This document shows, piece after piece, positions 51,303 through 60,316 of a stretch of 64,000 nt of DNA; position 1 is the first letter of the stretch, and every line of letters starts with the position of its first letter. The notes beneath the pieces were generated by a model. It made no database searches. It was not told the origin of the DNA and saw nothing but the letters and a program-made list of their open reading frames with translations. Both the position numbers and the translations under genes were made by a program. Source of the stretch: CAVQCA01 sp963710815 (GTDB lineage Bacteria > Pseudomonadota > Gammaproteobacteria > UBA9214); the NCBI GenBank assembly GCA_963710815.1, contig CAVQCA010000018.1, positions 34,890-98,889 of the forward strand, in the 5' to 3' direction.

Positions 51303-52299
51303 CATGCTTTACGTGGGGATCGATCTCGGCACCTCCAGGTCGGTGGTCTCCGCCAGTAATGGCAACCGGAAATGGGTAGATAGCTACGTCGGCTGGCCCA
51401 AGGATTTCGTCGCCAGAAAGATGCTCGGCAAGCGCGTATTGTTCGGCAGCGAGGCCCTGGAGCACCGGCTGTCCCTGACCCTGTCACGGCCACTTCAGAA
51501 CGGCGTCATCAAGGAGGGCACCGAGCGGGACGAGACCGCCGTGCATGAACTGATCGGCCACCTGATCGATCTGGCCGAAGCCGGTTCGCAGGACGAAATT
51601 TGCGTCGCGGTGGGTGTGCCGGCCGAGGCGCTCAAGGTAAACAAGCTGGCCATCAGGAACGCCGTCACCGACCATGCCGGGAAACTGATGGTCGTCTCCG
51701 AGCCCTTCTCCGTGGCCTATGGTCTGGGGGCCCTGGATAACGCGATGATCATCGACATCGGCGCGGGCACCGTGGATTTTTGCATCATGCACGGAACGGT
51801 GCCCCAGGAAGAGGACCAGCGCAGCCTTCTCACGGCGGGTGACTATGTCGACGAGCAGCTGCTGAGGTTGCTCACCGAGAAGCACCCCGAGGCCGACTTT
51901 ACCCTGAACATGGTGCGCAGGTTCAAGGAGAAACACGGCTTCGTCGGCGACGCAAAGCGGCGGGTAAAGGTGGAAGCGCCGGTGGACGGGAAATTCACCC
52001 AGTTCGATATCACCGAGGAAATGCGCAAGGCCTGCGAGAGCCCCATGCCCGCGATAATCGAGACCGTCACCGACCTCATTGCCAGCTTCGACCCGGAATT
52101 CCAGGAAAGCGTGCGCAACAATATCATCGTCGCCGGGGGCGGCAGCCAGCTCACCAATCTGGATTCCTACCTGACCGAGGCCATGAAGCAATTCGAGCCC
52201 TGCAAATTCACCTGCATCCAGGATCCCCTGTATGCCGGCGCAGACGGCGCCCTGCAGCTGGCGACCGACATGCCCGAGGAGTTCCTGGAAAAGCTTTGA
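51280..52299 (+). CDS. MamK-like bacterial actin
   Basis: Actin/HSP70-superfamily ATPase of 339 residues. The sequence follows magnetosome filament protein MamK almost collinearly: phosphate-1 GIDLGTSRSVV (13-23), GWPKDFVARKMLGKRVLFG-type region (38-56), PLQNGVI, catalytic Glu141 in VVSEPFSVAYGLG, phosphate-2 IDIGAGTVDFC (158-168), adenosine motif VAGGGSQL (284-291). The start at 51280 has AGAGGA 10 bases upstream; ATG 51304 would skip the charged N-terminus. No mamA, mamB, mamM, mamJ or other magnetosome gene is in the window, so function outside magnetosomes is likely. Coupled to the amidase. Confidence 0.88.
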   Translation: MSSSKKDNMLYVGIDLGTSRSVVSASNGNRKWVDSYVGWPKDFVARKMLGKRVLFGSEALEHRLSLTLSRPLQNGVIKEGTERDETAVHELIGHLIDLAEAGSQDEICVAVGVPAEALKVNKLAIRNAVTDHAGKLMVVSEPFSVAYGLGALDNAMIIDIGAGTVDFCIMHGTVPQEEDQRSLLTAGDYVDEQLLRLLTEKHPEADFTLNMVRRFKEKHGFVGDAKRRVKVEAPVDGKFTQFDITEEMRKACESPMPAIIETVTDLIASFDPEFQESVRNNIIVAGGGSQLTNLDSYLTEAMKQFEPCKFTCIQDPLYAGADGALQLATDMPEEFLEKL

Positions 52300-52312
52300 G
52301 GAAGCCGGGTCC

Positions 52313-52339
52313 GTCATTCCCGCATAACGCGGGAATGAC
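52313..52339. terminator. Perfect hairpin between the MamK-like and HTH genes
   Basis: GTCATTCCCG-CATAACG-CGGGAATGAC is a perfect inverted repeat in the 45-base gap between convergent genes. It belongs to the CCCGC(GAAA)GCGGG repeat type also seen at 52878-52951 and 54743-54816. It could act as a bidirectional terminator, although no T-run follows. Confidence 0.6.
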
Positions 52340-52344
52340 GCTTA

Positions 52345-52809
52345 TCAGGACTTGCGCGCCGGCCCGGTTTTCTTCTTGTCGAGTTGCTCCAGCCGGCTCC
52401 GGGCTTCTTTCTTCCCGACGTCACGAAGGGAGGCGAGTGCCGATAGGTGGCGCTTGCGTGGACGCGTCACTCCCCGCTCCCAGTCATAAATCGACTTGGG
52501 GCTTACTCCCACCAGTCTGGCAAGATTGCCGGCTGAAAGTCCCAGTCGAGTCCGCTGCGAACGCAGCCCTTTCGCCGTGAACCGTACCCGCGCCGTGTCT
52601 TCGTCATCCGGGGGTGCCGCGGACTTCTTCGAAACCGGCTCCCCGTAACGGGCAAGCTTGCGCTGCAGCTCCGCTACCTGTCGTTTCAGAATAACGATGT
52701 CACGCCGGTGTTGCGCTGACGCTTTCTTCATCGATTCTGTCTGACTGCGAAGTTCCTTGCGTGCGAGTCTGGTGATTTCTTCCTTTAGTACTGTAAGGAT
52801 GTTCGGCAT
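52345..52809 (-). CDS. Helix-turn-helix (Xre-like) protein with coiled coil
   Basis: Protein of 154 residues. Residues 5-55 are helical and charged, likely a coiled coil. The stretch 80-130 (GLRSQRTRLGLSAGNLARL, then VSPKSIYDWERGVTRPRKRHLSAL) is a typical Xre/Cro helix-turn-helix. The tail is Lys/Arg-rich. A DNA-binding regulator is likely; its targets are unknown. It is convergent with the MamK-like gene, so a role in that locus is only suggested by position. Confidence 0.78.
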   Translation of the reverse strand: MPNILTVLKEEITRLARKELRSQTESMKKASAQHRRDIVILKRQVAELQRKLARYGEPVSKKSAAPPDDEDTARVRFTAKGLRSQRTRLGLSAGNLARLVGVSPKSIYDWERGVTRPRKRHLSALASLRDVGKKEARSRLEQLDKKKTGPARKS

Positions 52810-53352
52810 ATTTTCCCTTTTTTCATTTTGGCTGAATTTAATGAAAAGATACTTTTCAGGAGCATCTGACCAGGCTGGTCATTCCCGCGAAAGCAGGAAT
52901 CCGGTTTTCCCTGATCAATGAATTACTGTTTCCCCGCTTTCACGGGGATGATTTGTCCGGAGACCTCATTGATTATAAATATATCATCACGCTACCAGGT
53001 GAGTCATGGTGTTATCCCTTTGTTTGAAACGGTTTTGATTATTTCCGCAGAAGTATTGCCATGACTAAGCGAATGACGGCAACCGGCCGATACCCGGTAT
53101 ACGCCGGATCATTCCCCGCCCACGGCAACAAGTCGAGGGACGGTAGTTTGCCAGAAGCGTATTGTTCGGGGGACAGAATATACCCGTCATGACAAGGATA
53201 TGCACGACCCGCCGAACATGGCGTAATCCTACTACTATCTTGGCTTCGGATGAATAAGACGTACTCGCCGATTTACGGTAGATTAAGCCTCGAACAGGTT
53301 TCCCGGCCCATGCATAGTGTAAAGATGGCGTAAGAGTACCGAAAGGACATTC
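52810..53352. repeat. Intergenic region with a repeat D pair
   Basis: 543 bases without a gene. At 52878-52902 (GTCATTCCCGCGAAAGC...) and 52932-52951 (CCCCGCTTTCACGGGG) there are two facing members of the CCCGC-GCGGG palindrome family. The rest is of mixed composition and has no recognised motif; it includes the upstream region of the ligase-like gene. Confidence 0.55.
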
Positions 53353-54604
53353 ATGAATAGCCTACTGGTTTACCTGCTGGTATTTATCAGCGGTGGCATG
53401 CGAAGTATGCAGTCTGCCAACAAATTCCTTGTTCTCGTGATTCCTGGTCGCACTGGCCGCCTGGTACTTGTTTACAGACCGCAAGGTTAATGAAAGATTC
53501 CTGGCGTACCTTGTAGTATTTACGGCGTTTCTGTTCACGATAAGTCTGTATACGGGGATGAGTCTTTCCGTGCCTTCAGTAATCGCATATACGATGAAAT
53601 TGATGCTTGCCTATCTGATAATAAGAACAGTAGGGACACGTTTTGTGGATGTCTTTGTAAACGTGATTGTGTTCCTGGCGACGATCAGCCTGTTCGGCTA
53701 TCTGTCGGACACGCAGCATCTTTTCGAGGGCCTGGTTCATAAATTGCCGCCCGTGGGTATATATGGTTATGAGGGAATATTTTATTTATTCAGGCATATC
53801 TGGCATCCCTACAGGAACAACTCGATATTTTACGAGCCGGGAGCGTACCAGGGATTCTTGAATGCAGCGTTCTTTCTGGTTGTCTTTGTCAGAAAAGATC
53901 TTGGCAACTGGGCCAAGTGGTCTTATATATTCGTATTGCTAACGGCATTGATAACGACGTTTTCAACCACGGGCTTCGTGATATTTGCTGTTGGATTTCT
54001 GTTGTTTCTGTATCGAAGCGACATCCTATCCTTTTCCGGCAAACTGGTGCTGGTCACGTCGATAATCGTAACTGCCATCATATTTGCCAGCCAGTTCCAC
54101 TCGGCACTGGTGGTCAAGCTGAGCGATTACCTGAACCCCCCAGATCGTATGAGGGGTTATAGTGCTTCAGTCCGCAACTATGATGCCAAGATAGACCTGA
54201 TGTTAATAAGAAAGCATGTATTCGGGATAGGGTATGATAAATACAAAGAAGAATTTGCAGCAATCAGTCCGGGTCATACAGAGGGGCGGATAGGCAGTAG
54301 TCATCGTCTAATGGGGTTACTGGCACCATGGCAATTTATGGTATTCCTTTCGCCATGTTTATTTTCGGGTCATATTACTGGGCACTTCAGAAAACTGCTG
54401 ATTGATACGCTTGTGGCAAATACGGCTTTTGTTATGTTCATGCTGTTTTTATGGGGGGAGGGGTATTATTCGATGGTGCCAGTCAGTTTCTCTATAATCG
54501 CGGGAGCGTTTGTTCTCGGCAGTATTCCAGTCAAGGAAAAAATACATCATGAAGTGGAAATTGATCCCGGCACCAGTGATGAAACACAAGCAAACTCTCC
54601 TTGA
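53353..54604 (+). CDS. O-antigen ligase-like polytopic membrane protein, frameshifted
   Basis: Mostly hydrophobic protein of about 415 residues with roughly ten membrane helices, resembling the O-antigen ligase/polymerase (Wzy/WaaL) type. The ATG at 53353 (MNSLLVYLLVFISGGMRS, GGACAT upstream) reads frame 1 until about 53440, then continues in frame 2 (LVALAAWYLFTDRKVNERF). A second out-of-frame patch lies at about 54321-54395, where AIYGIPFAMFIFGSYYWAL is read in the other frame. Single-base indels in otherwise plausible sequence. It may polymerise or ligate a surface polysaccharide. Confidence 0.62.
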
Positions 54605-55118
54605 ACGTATTACGCATCAGCATCACTCAGAACAGCCCCAGCCGGACTCCACGGAAATCCATACGGTGATTCCGGCGCTCCTACATCATCTTACAACCCC
54701 CCCTTGATTCGACAGCTCTATGCTTGAGGAAATCTGAGCAAGTTATCCCCGCGAAAGCGGGGATCCAGTAACCCGCAGATTCTGGACAGACTGGATTCCC
54801 GCTCTCGCGGAGATGAAAGTGGCTCGAGAACGATCAAAGGCGATCTTTCGGCATGCAGGCCACGGGGATTCGGTGTGTAGAAGAAACCCGACGGCCTTTC
54901 TTCAAAAATTCCTGTGGATTTTCTCAAGAGACGTGGATTATGCTTTAAATACCGGAATTTTGAAGAAGCAGTAAACACAATAAATCTTCGCTAGGAGACT
55001 GTAGAACTAAGGAATGATCTGCTGCACTCGCTCTTCCACCATGCTCGCGACGATCACCTGGGTTCAATGGGTCCTGGAAAAATTGAATCATAATAATTCA
55101 TAGCAGGGAGGGTCCCCA
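54605..55118. repeat. Intergenic region with repeat D pair and a decayed MITE copy
   Basis: 514 bases without a credible gene. Facing members of the CCCGC/GCGGG palindrome occur at 54743-54768 and 54791-54816. Bases 54992-55062 match the ends of the 212-bp element at 11505-11716: AGGAGACTGTAGAACTAA resembles its terminal repeat, and CCACCATGCTCGCGACGATCACC is the complement of its left inner sequence. This fits an internally deleted, inverted relic. A GGGAGGG ribosome site precedes the next gene. Confidence 0.6.
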
Positions 55119-58100
55119 ATGTGCGCTGATATCCGATACATGAAAGTAGCGGTGCGGTCATGGCTGACCGAATGGCAGAAGCAACTATTATTTATATTAT
55201 TCTTCGTAGCGTTATTCCCCGCAGGAGCCGAGGCGCAGTACAGCCTCCAGGTCAGCAGTTCAGCGGACCGCTCCAACCCGGCAGCACTCGACGGCAATAG
55301 CATTGTGGGAAATACGTATATATTCGTCGAACCGGAAACCGGTATTTCCCAGGTACAGTTTTATCTCGATAACCCCGGGTTGACCGGTTCGCCCCGGCAA
55401 ACCGAGCGGATTGCACCCTATGATTTTGCCGGTACGGCGAGCAACGATCTCGCCTACCCGTTTAATTCCTCGACGCTATCCAATGGAACGCACACCATCA
55501 GTGCAGTGATCAGTCTTGCCGCAGGTGGATCCGAAGTTGTCAGTGCGACGTTTACGGTTAACAACACTACCGGCTACGACTTGCTGGTGAGCACCTCTGC
55601 AGACCGGTCGGGTGCGATTCCCCTGAACGGGCAGTCACTGTCCGGGAATATCTACATCTTCGTAAGTCCCGAGTCAGGCATCACCCAGGTTCGTTTCTTC
55701 CTGGACGATCCCGCCATGAACAATCCTCCCAGACAGATCGAGAAGGTGGCTGCCTACGATTTTGCCGGTACGGCGAGCGGCAATCTTGCCTATCCGTTCG
55801 ATGCTTCGACACTGGCCAGCGGGACGCATACGGTTACCGCCTCGATCACGCAATCGAGCGGGGGTACTGTGGTTATCAGTTCGTCTTTCACGGTTGGCCC
55901 AACGGTAATTGATACCACGCCACCGAGCGTGCCGCAGAATCTCACGGCGTCCGCGCCGACCGGGACGCAGGTGAATTTGAACTGGGACGCTTCCACGGAT
56001 GTGGGCGGCGTGGTGGCCGGTTACGAACTCTTCCGGGACGACGTCGGACTGCTCGCAACGGTCACCGGCAGCACCAGTTATACCGATTCCAGTGTGTCGC
56101 CCAATCACACATATGCCTACACCGTGCTGGCCTTTGATAATGCAGTGCCGCGCAATGAGTCGGCCCAGTCGTCACCGCCGGTGGATGTGACGACCCCCGC
56201 ATCGAGCGGCTGTTTCAGTATCTCGACTCTGGACTGTTCGTCTGTGCGGGTGAACGGCAACTACAACCTCAGCTTTACCGGCGCCGAAGGCGGACTACCG
56301 GACCGCAACGGAGCCGGTACCGGGTTCACCATGGTCGACCCGCCCACGTACCCGGGTAACCCGATCCTGAATCCGCTGGCTCCCGGCTATTGGGCGGACC
56401 GGCTACAGATCGACACAAGCACAGGCAAACTAAGGATTTCCACGACGCCGGGCATCCAGTACAAGGATATCAACAGTCTCGACAATGCGCTGGGTGTCGG
56501 CCTGAATCTGCCGAGTGCGACAATTACGCTGAAAACAACCTTGTCAGCGTTTGCTACCGGGCCTGGAGGCTGGGCGCAGGGCGGCCTGTGGTTTGGCAGT
56601 GGCGATAATTTCGGTCTGGGCACCAGCGAGGATAATTACATCAAGGTGGTCGTGGCGTCTCCTTCCGCCGGGCAATACGCCGTGCAGGCGTTGATGGAAC
56701 TGGCGGGCGCCGAGGTGGCGTCCAGGACGGTCAATATCCAGTCCAGTCCCGGCTCCGTGACACTGACACTGATAGCGGACCCGATCAACAGGACCGTGAA
56801 GACTTTTTACAATACCGGAGGCGGCGATCAGGCTCTGCAAACCTTTACCAGTGTACCCTATGAATGGTTCAGCTTTGACCAGGCGGGTATCGACCCTTCG
56901 CTGGCCACCCGCAGCTATGGCGGAATCTTTGCCACCCGTCGCAATGCGTCATCGACACCGGTATTCAGCTTCGACAGCTTCTCTGTCACCCAGAGTGCCC
57001 CCGCCGTCCAGGAAGGCAGTCTGGATTTCAGCAAGTGGACGATACCCGTGCCGTCCCCCACATCGATGGTGTTCGGTCCGGATAACCGTCTGTACGTGAC
57101 CGAACTGCTGGGCACCATTCATGCGTTGACACTGGATCACAATTCGCACACGGTCGTCAATGATCAGGTCATCAATACCATCCGGTCATCACACGGTGGC
57201 GACCGCCTGACGCTGGGTATTACCGTCGATCCGGCATCGACACCGCAGAATGTGATCCTCTGGGTATCGCATTCCAACGGATCGCTCAATAATGGCGCCG
57301 TAAACTCCGGCATCATTTCCCGGCTGTCCGGGAATGATTTCTCGACTATCGATGACCGGATCACGGGGTTGCCACGCGCGCTCGCAAATCACGCGACGAA
57401 CAGTATTCACTTTGGCCCCGATGGAAAACTCTATATCGCGCAGGGGAGCAATACGGGTGCGGGAGCCCCGAATCTGTCGGATTCGGAATTCGGTGACCGG
57501 CCCGAGCAACCGCTTTCCGCCGGGATTCTCGTCGCGGACGTGAATAAGTCGGGCTTCCAGGGTGATTGCGCAACACCCATCGGTCAGTTCGGCGTACCGT
57601 CCTCTTGCGACGTATCGGTGTATGCATCGGGTCTGCGGAATTCTTACGATCTTGTCTGGCACCATAATGGTTCGCTGTATGCTCCGGAAAACGGTCTGGG
57701 TGTGACGGGTACCTATCCGCCGTTCCCGACACCACCGTGCACGGGCCTGGCAGACGTCAGTACCAACAATCCCGGTGTTCAGGCGGATTTCCTGTACCGC
57801 ATAGTGCAGGGTAAATACTATGGGCACCCCAACCCCTATCGCAACGAATGTGTCTTCAAGGACGGGTCGATTCAGGGGGTTTCACCGTTACCCAATTATC
57901 AGCCCCCGATCTTGAATCTGGGGAATAACCGCTCGGCGGACGGAATGATTGAATACAACGGCGATGCATTCTTCAGCAAGCTGATGGGGCATCTGCTGAT
58001 CACCAATTATTCGGTCGGGGATAATATCACCAGCGTCGAGTTATCCCGGGATGGAACCTCTGTCGCTAACACGTTCAGCCTGATTGGCGGATTCACGGAT

Positions 58101-58352
58101 CCGCTGCCCTTGGCACAGGATCCCTCCGGCAATATCTATGTGGGAGAGCTAACCGCCAGCAGGATTTCCGTTCTGGTCCCGCAGCCGCTGAGTCCCGAAC
58201 CGCCAGGTACATGGCTCGATGTGCACTCAGTACCACAGGCTATCCTGGATGCCGGCAGGTGCTGCATTGAACGACAAGCTGTACATGGTGGCCGGAAAGA
58301 TAAGCGATGGGGGTACAGGCGCCGTTCATATTTCCAGCATGTATATCTATAA
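55119..58352 (+). CDS. Secreted multidomain protein: Ig-like repeats, FN3, lectin-like and six-bladed propeller
   Basis: Translated length 1077 residues. Signal peptide about 8-39 (LLFILFFVALFPAGAEAQ). Two homologous Ig-like repeats of about 105 residues follow (each with DRSxxxxLxGxSxxGNxYIFVxPExGI and YDFAGTAS), then a fibronectin type III domain, a concanavalin/LamG-like domain, and a sugar-dehydrogenase-like propeller (SMVFGPDNRLYVTELLG, HFGPDGKLYIAQGS, YASGLRNSYDLVW). From about residue 1025 the translation leaves the true frame; the Kelch part continues in the next frame. The likely role is extracellular carbohydrate or adhesion related. Confidence 0.8.
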   Translation: MCADIRYMKVAVRSWLTEWQKQLLFILFFVALFPAGAEAQYSLQVSSSADRSNPAALDGNSIVGNTYIFVEPETGISQVQFYLDNPGLTGSPRQTERIAPYDFAGTASNDLAYPFNSSTLSNGTHTISAVISLAAGGSEVVSATFTVNNTTGYDLLVSTSADRSGAIPLNGQSLSGNIYIFVSPESGITQVRFFLDDPAMNNPPRQIEKVAAYDFAGTASGNLAYPFDASTLASGTHTVTASITQSSGGTVVISSSFTVGPTVIDTTPPSVPQNLTASAPTGTQVNLNWDASTDVGGVVAGYELFRDDVGLLATVTGSTSYTDSSVSPNHTYAYTVLAFDNAVPRNESAQSSPPVDVTTPASSGCFSISTLDCSSVRVNGNYNLSFTGAEGGLPDRNGAGTGFTMVDPPTYPGNPILNPLAPGYWADRLQIDTSTGKLRISTTPGIQYKDINSLDNALGVGLNLPSATITLKTTLSAFATGPGGWAQGGLWFGSGDNFGLGTSEDNYIKVVVASPSAGQYAVQALMELAGAEVASRTVNIQSSPGSVTLTLIADPINRTVKTFYNTGGGDQALQTFTSVPYEWFSFDQAGIDPSLATRSYGGIFATRRNASSTPVFSFDSFSVTQSAPAVQEGSLDFSKWTIPVPSPTSMVFGPDNRLYVTELLGTIHALTLDHNSHTVVNDQVINTIRSSHGGDRLTLGITVDPASTPQNVILWVSHSNGSLNNGAVNSGIISRLSGNDFSTIDDRITGLPRALANHATNSIHFGPDGKLYIAQGSNTGAGAPNLSDSEFGDRPEQPLSAGILVADVNKSGFQGDCATPIGQFGVPSSCDVSVYASGLRNSYDLVWHHNGSLYAPENGLGVTGTYPPFPTPPCTGLADVSTNNPGVQADFLYRIVQGKYYGHPNPYRNECVFKDGSIQGVSPLPNYQPPILNLGNNRSADGMIEYNGDAFFSKLMGHLLITNYSVGDNITSVELSRDGTSVANTFSLIGGFTDPLPLAQDPSGNIYVGELTASRISVLVPQPLSPEPPGTWLDVHSVPQAILDAGRCCIERQAVHGGRKDKRWGYRRRSYFQHVYL

Positions 58353-59098
58353 CCCCGTTGCTGATGCCTGGACAACGGGTCCCGATCTGCCGGGTCCGGC
58401 GGTCGAAAATCCTGCGGTTGTCAGCTATAACGGCAAACTTTATGTCTTCGGGGGCTCGACAGATGCGTTCTCCGGGGCAGTGACCAATGCTGCGGTGTTT
58501 AATCCCCTGACTTCCTCCTGGACCACTTTGGCGCCCATGAATACCGCCCGTGGCGGCGCAACCGCCAGGGAAATCAATGGCAAGATCTATGTGGCCGGTG
58601 GCATGGACGTCCGATGGCGCCTCGCTGAACAGTGTCGAGATCTACGATCCGGTGAATAACAGCTGGAGCTCCGGTACGGCGATGCAGACGCGCCGCGACA
58701 ACCCCGGGTCAGCCGTGTTTAACGGCAAGCTGTATATCTTCGGTGGCAGAACCCGCGACGCTGATGGAACAACCGTAAACGGAACCCTGACGACTATTGA
58801 GATCTTTAATCCGGCCACAAATAGCTGGAGTTACGGCAGCCCGATGCCGACCGGAAGGCGGACCATGGTGGTCGGTACGATCAGCGGACGTGCCCAGGTG
58901 ATGGGTGGCGAGGCCCCGGTGTACTCTGAAAACGAAGAGTACAACCCGGCAACCGACAGCTGGCGGACGTTGACCCCGATGTCTATCGGACGCCACGGCG
59001 CCGCCGCGGCAACCATCCGGGGTAAAGTGTATGTTTGTGGGGGTGGTCCCGTGGCCGGGACGGCATTTACCGACGCCAATACCGTCTTTAGTTACTGA
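58219..59098 (+). pseudogene. Kelch-repeat C-terminal part, in two further frames
   Basis: Kelch beta-propeller blades continuing the preceding protein. From about 58240 frame 1 reads WMPAGAALNDKLYMVAGK, then YNGKLYVFGGSTDAF and INGKIYVAGG, until about 58600. There a one-base insertion moves the reading to frame 2 (TSDGASLNSVEIYDPVNNS, FNGKLYIFGGR, IRGKVYVCGGG), which ends at 59098. Each blade has the GGxxx...W pattern. Five or six blades are visible. Whether the frameshifts are real or sequencing errors cannot be told from this sequence. Confidence 0.75.
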
Positions 59099-59107
59099 AA
59101 CGTCTGC

Positions 59108-59161
59108 TGCTGACCCTGACAGCCACCACTGACAGTGGTGGCTGTCAGTCGGGTTCAGCAG
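59108..59161. terminator. Long hairpin after the Kelch gene
   Basis: The core CTGACAGCCACCACTG-A-CAGTGGTGGCTGTCAG (59116-59148) is a perfect 16-bp stem, extended on both sides by imperfect TGCTGA/TCAGCA. There is no T-run. It could end the transcript of the Kelch protein or be the trace of a mobile element. Confidence 0.55.
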
Positions 59162-59234
59162 TATCAGGTCCATTGTGAGTTATCACTGCCTGGCTTTAAC
59201 GCCCATCACAAGGCGTTTACGGTGTCTGGGGATC

Positions 59235-59597
59235 AAGCGGCAGCTGCAGTAGCTACGCCGCAATCTGGGCCACATTGAGCGATTACTGGCACGCTGACCG
59301 GAAGGGACACCACTGCCCTTGTCCCGTTGGCTGCTATCCCGCTACTGGGTGATCCAGCATGTCTATGCACAGCAGTGGGAGATGTACCGGAGCAGAAGCC
59401 GCCGTTTTGATGACCGCATTGTTAGCATCAGTCAGCCGCAGGTACGACCGATCGTCAGGGGCAGGCTGGACAAGCCGGTCGAGTTCGGCACCAAGCTTAG
59501 CGTCAGTCAGACGGGTGAGGGGCTGGCCCGAGTGGACCAGCTTGGCTGGGATGCGTTTCACGAAGTGCGCGATCTGAAATCTCAAGTTAAGGTCTAG
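59235..59597 (+). mobile_element. Transposase fragment, IS5/IS1182-like
   Basis: The reading WVIQHVYAQQWEMYRSRSRR...DRIVSISQPQVRPIVRGR and VEFGTKLSVSQ matches the central part of IS5-group DDE transposases. The same frame upstream contains two stops (at about 59247 and 59295), so only a decayed fragment remains. It abuts the IS256 fragment on the other strand. Confidence 0.65.
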
Positions 59598-59769
59598 AGT
59601 CGTTGTAGGGACGCTGGTACAACTGCCGGTTCCGCCAGGCCTCAATGTGTTGGTAGGCTTTCTTGTTCAGCTCGCTGATCGTCGAAGGACTGACCTTCGT
59701 GCCCCACAGCGCCTCGGTGATGTCCTCTACCCGGTGCACCGACACACCGGCCAGATACATTTCGATCTG
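59587..59769 (-). mobile_element. Transposase fragment, IS256-like
   Basis: The segment MYLAGVSVHRVEDITEALWG and KVSPSTISELNKKAYQHIEAWRNRQL is a conserved part of IS256 (Mutator-type) transposases. Both ends are missing. It is fused in frame with unrelated upstream codons. Confidence 0.75.
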
Positions 59770-59794
59770 GGCTTCTGAACCGTGAACCAGCTCG

Positions 59795-59947
59795 CAGTCG
59801 TTTGCGCCAGTAGTCAAAACTGCTATAGGCCTGGCCGCGTTCAGCGCAAAACACACGCTGGCTCACTTCCCCGGCTTCGTACTCGGTTATCAGCTGCTCC
59901 CACTCCTCACGGCTGCGTCGGTTGTTCCGGCTTATCGTCTTCGACAT
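59795..59947 (-). mobile_element. IS66-family accessory protein (TnpA-like) fragment
   Basis: Starts with MSKTISRNNRRSREEWEQLI and includes FCAERGQAYSSFDYWRKRL, the N-terminal half of the IS66-type small accessory TnpA. It breaks off where IS256-like sequence begins, so one element inserted into or recombined with another. Confidence 0.7.
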
Positions 59948-60047
59948 CGTGGGGTCTCCTGTACATGGATAACATACCCACGTTAGCAATCGCTTCAAAT
60001 CACGGGAAGGATGTCTGGGTTTGTACGGTTACTGCTCATGGTTGTCA

Positions 60048-60287
60048 ATGCGGAAGATAAAAGAGGTTTTACGGCTGTGCTGGGACCATGGCCTGAGCAA
60101 ACGAAAGACCGCCAGGAGCTGCGGCATCTCGCGTCCGGCGGTCGATGAGTACCTGCGCCGGGCCAAGGCAGCAGGACTTTCCTGGCCGCTACCCGCCGAT
60201 CTGGATGATGGGGCGCTTGCGCGCCTCCTGTTCCCGGGCGCTCCAACGTTGCCGGCACAGGCGCGTCATCATTCCACAAGAGGGTAG
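60048..60287 (+). mobile_element. IS21-family IstA transposase N-terminus
   Basis: MRKIKEVLRLCWDHGLSKRKTARSCGISRPAVDEYLRRAKAAGLSWPLP is the DNA-binding N-terminus of IstA. It ends after about 80 codons, without the catalytic core or istB. It is the fourth insertion-sequence family in about 1 kb. Confidence 0.78.
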
Positions 60288-60316
60288 GCCTGCTTCCGGA
60301 GTGCCCGGAAGTCTCT

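Noticed and set aside
41671..52299. A magnetosome gene island (MamK-like actin plus short FeoB/FeoA)
   Set aside because: No other mam or mms gene is visible, feoAB has an ordinary Fur promoter and lies 8 kb away behind unrelated pqi and moa genes.
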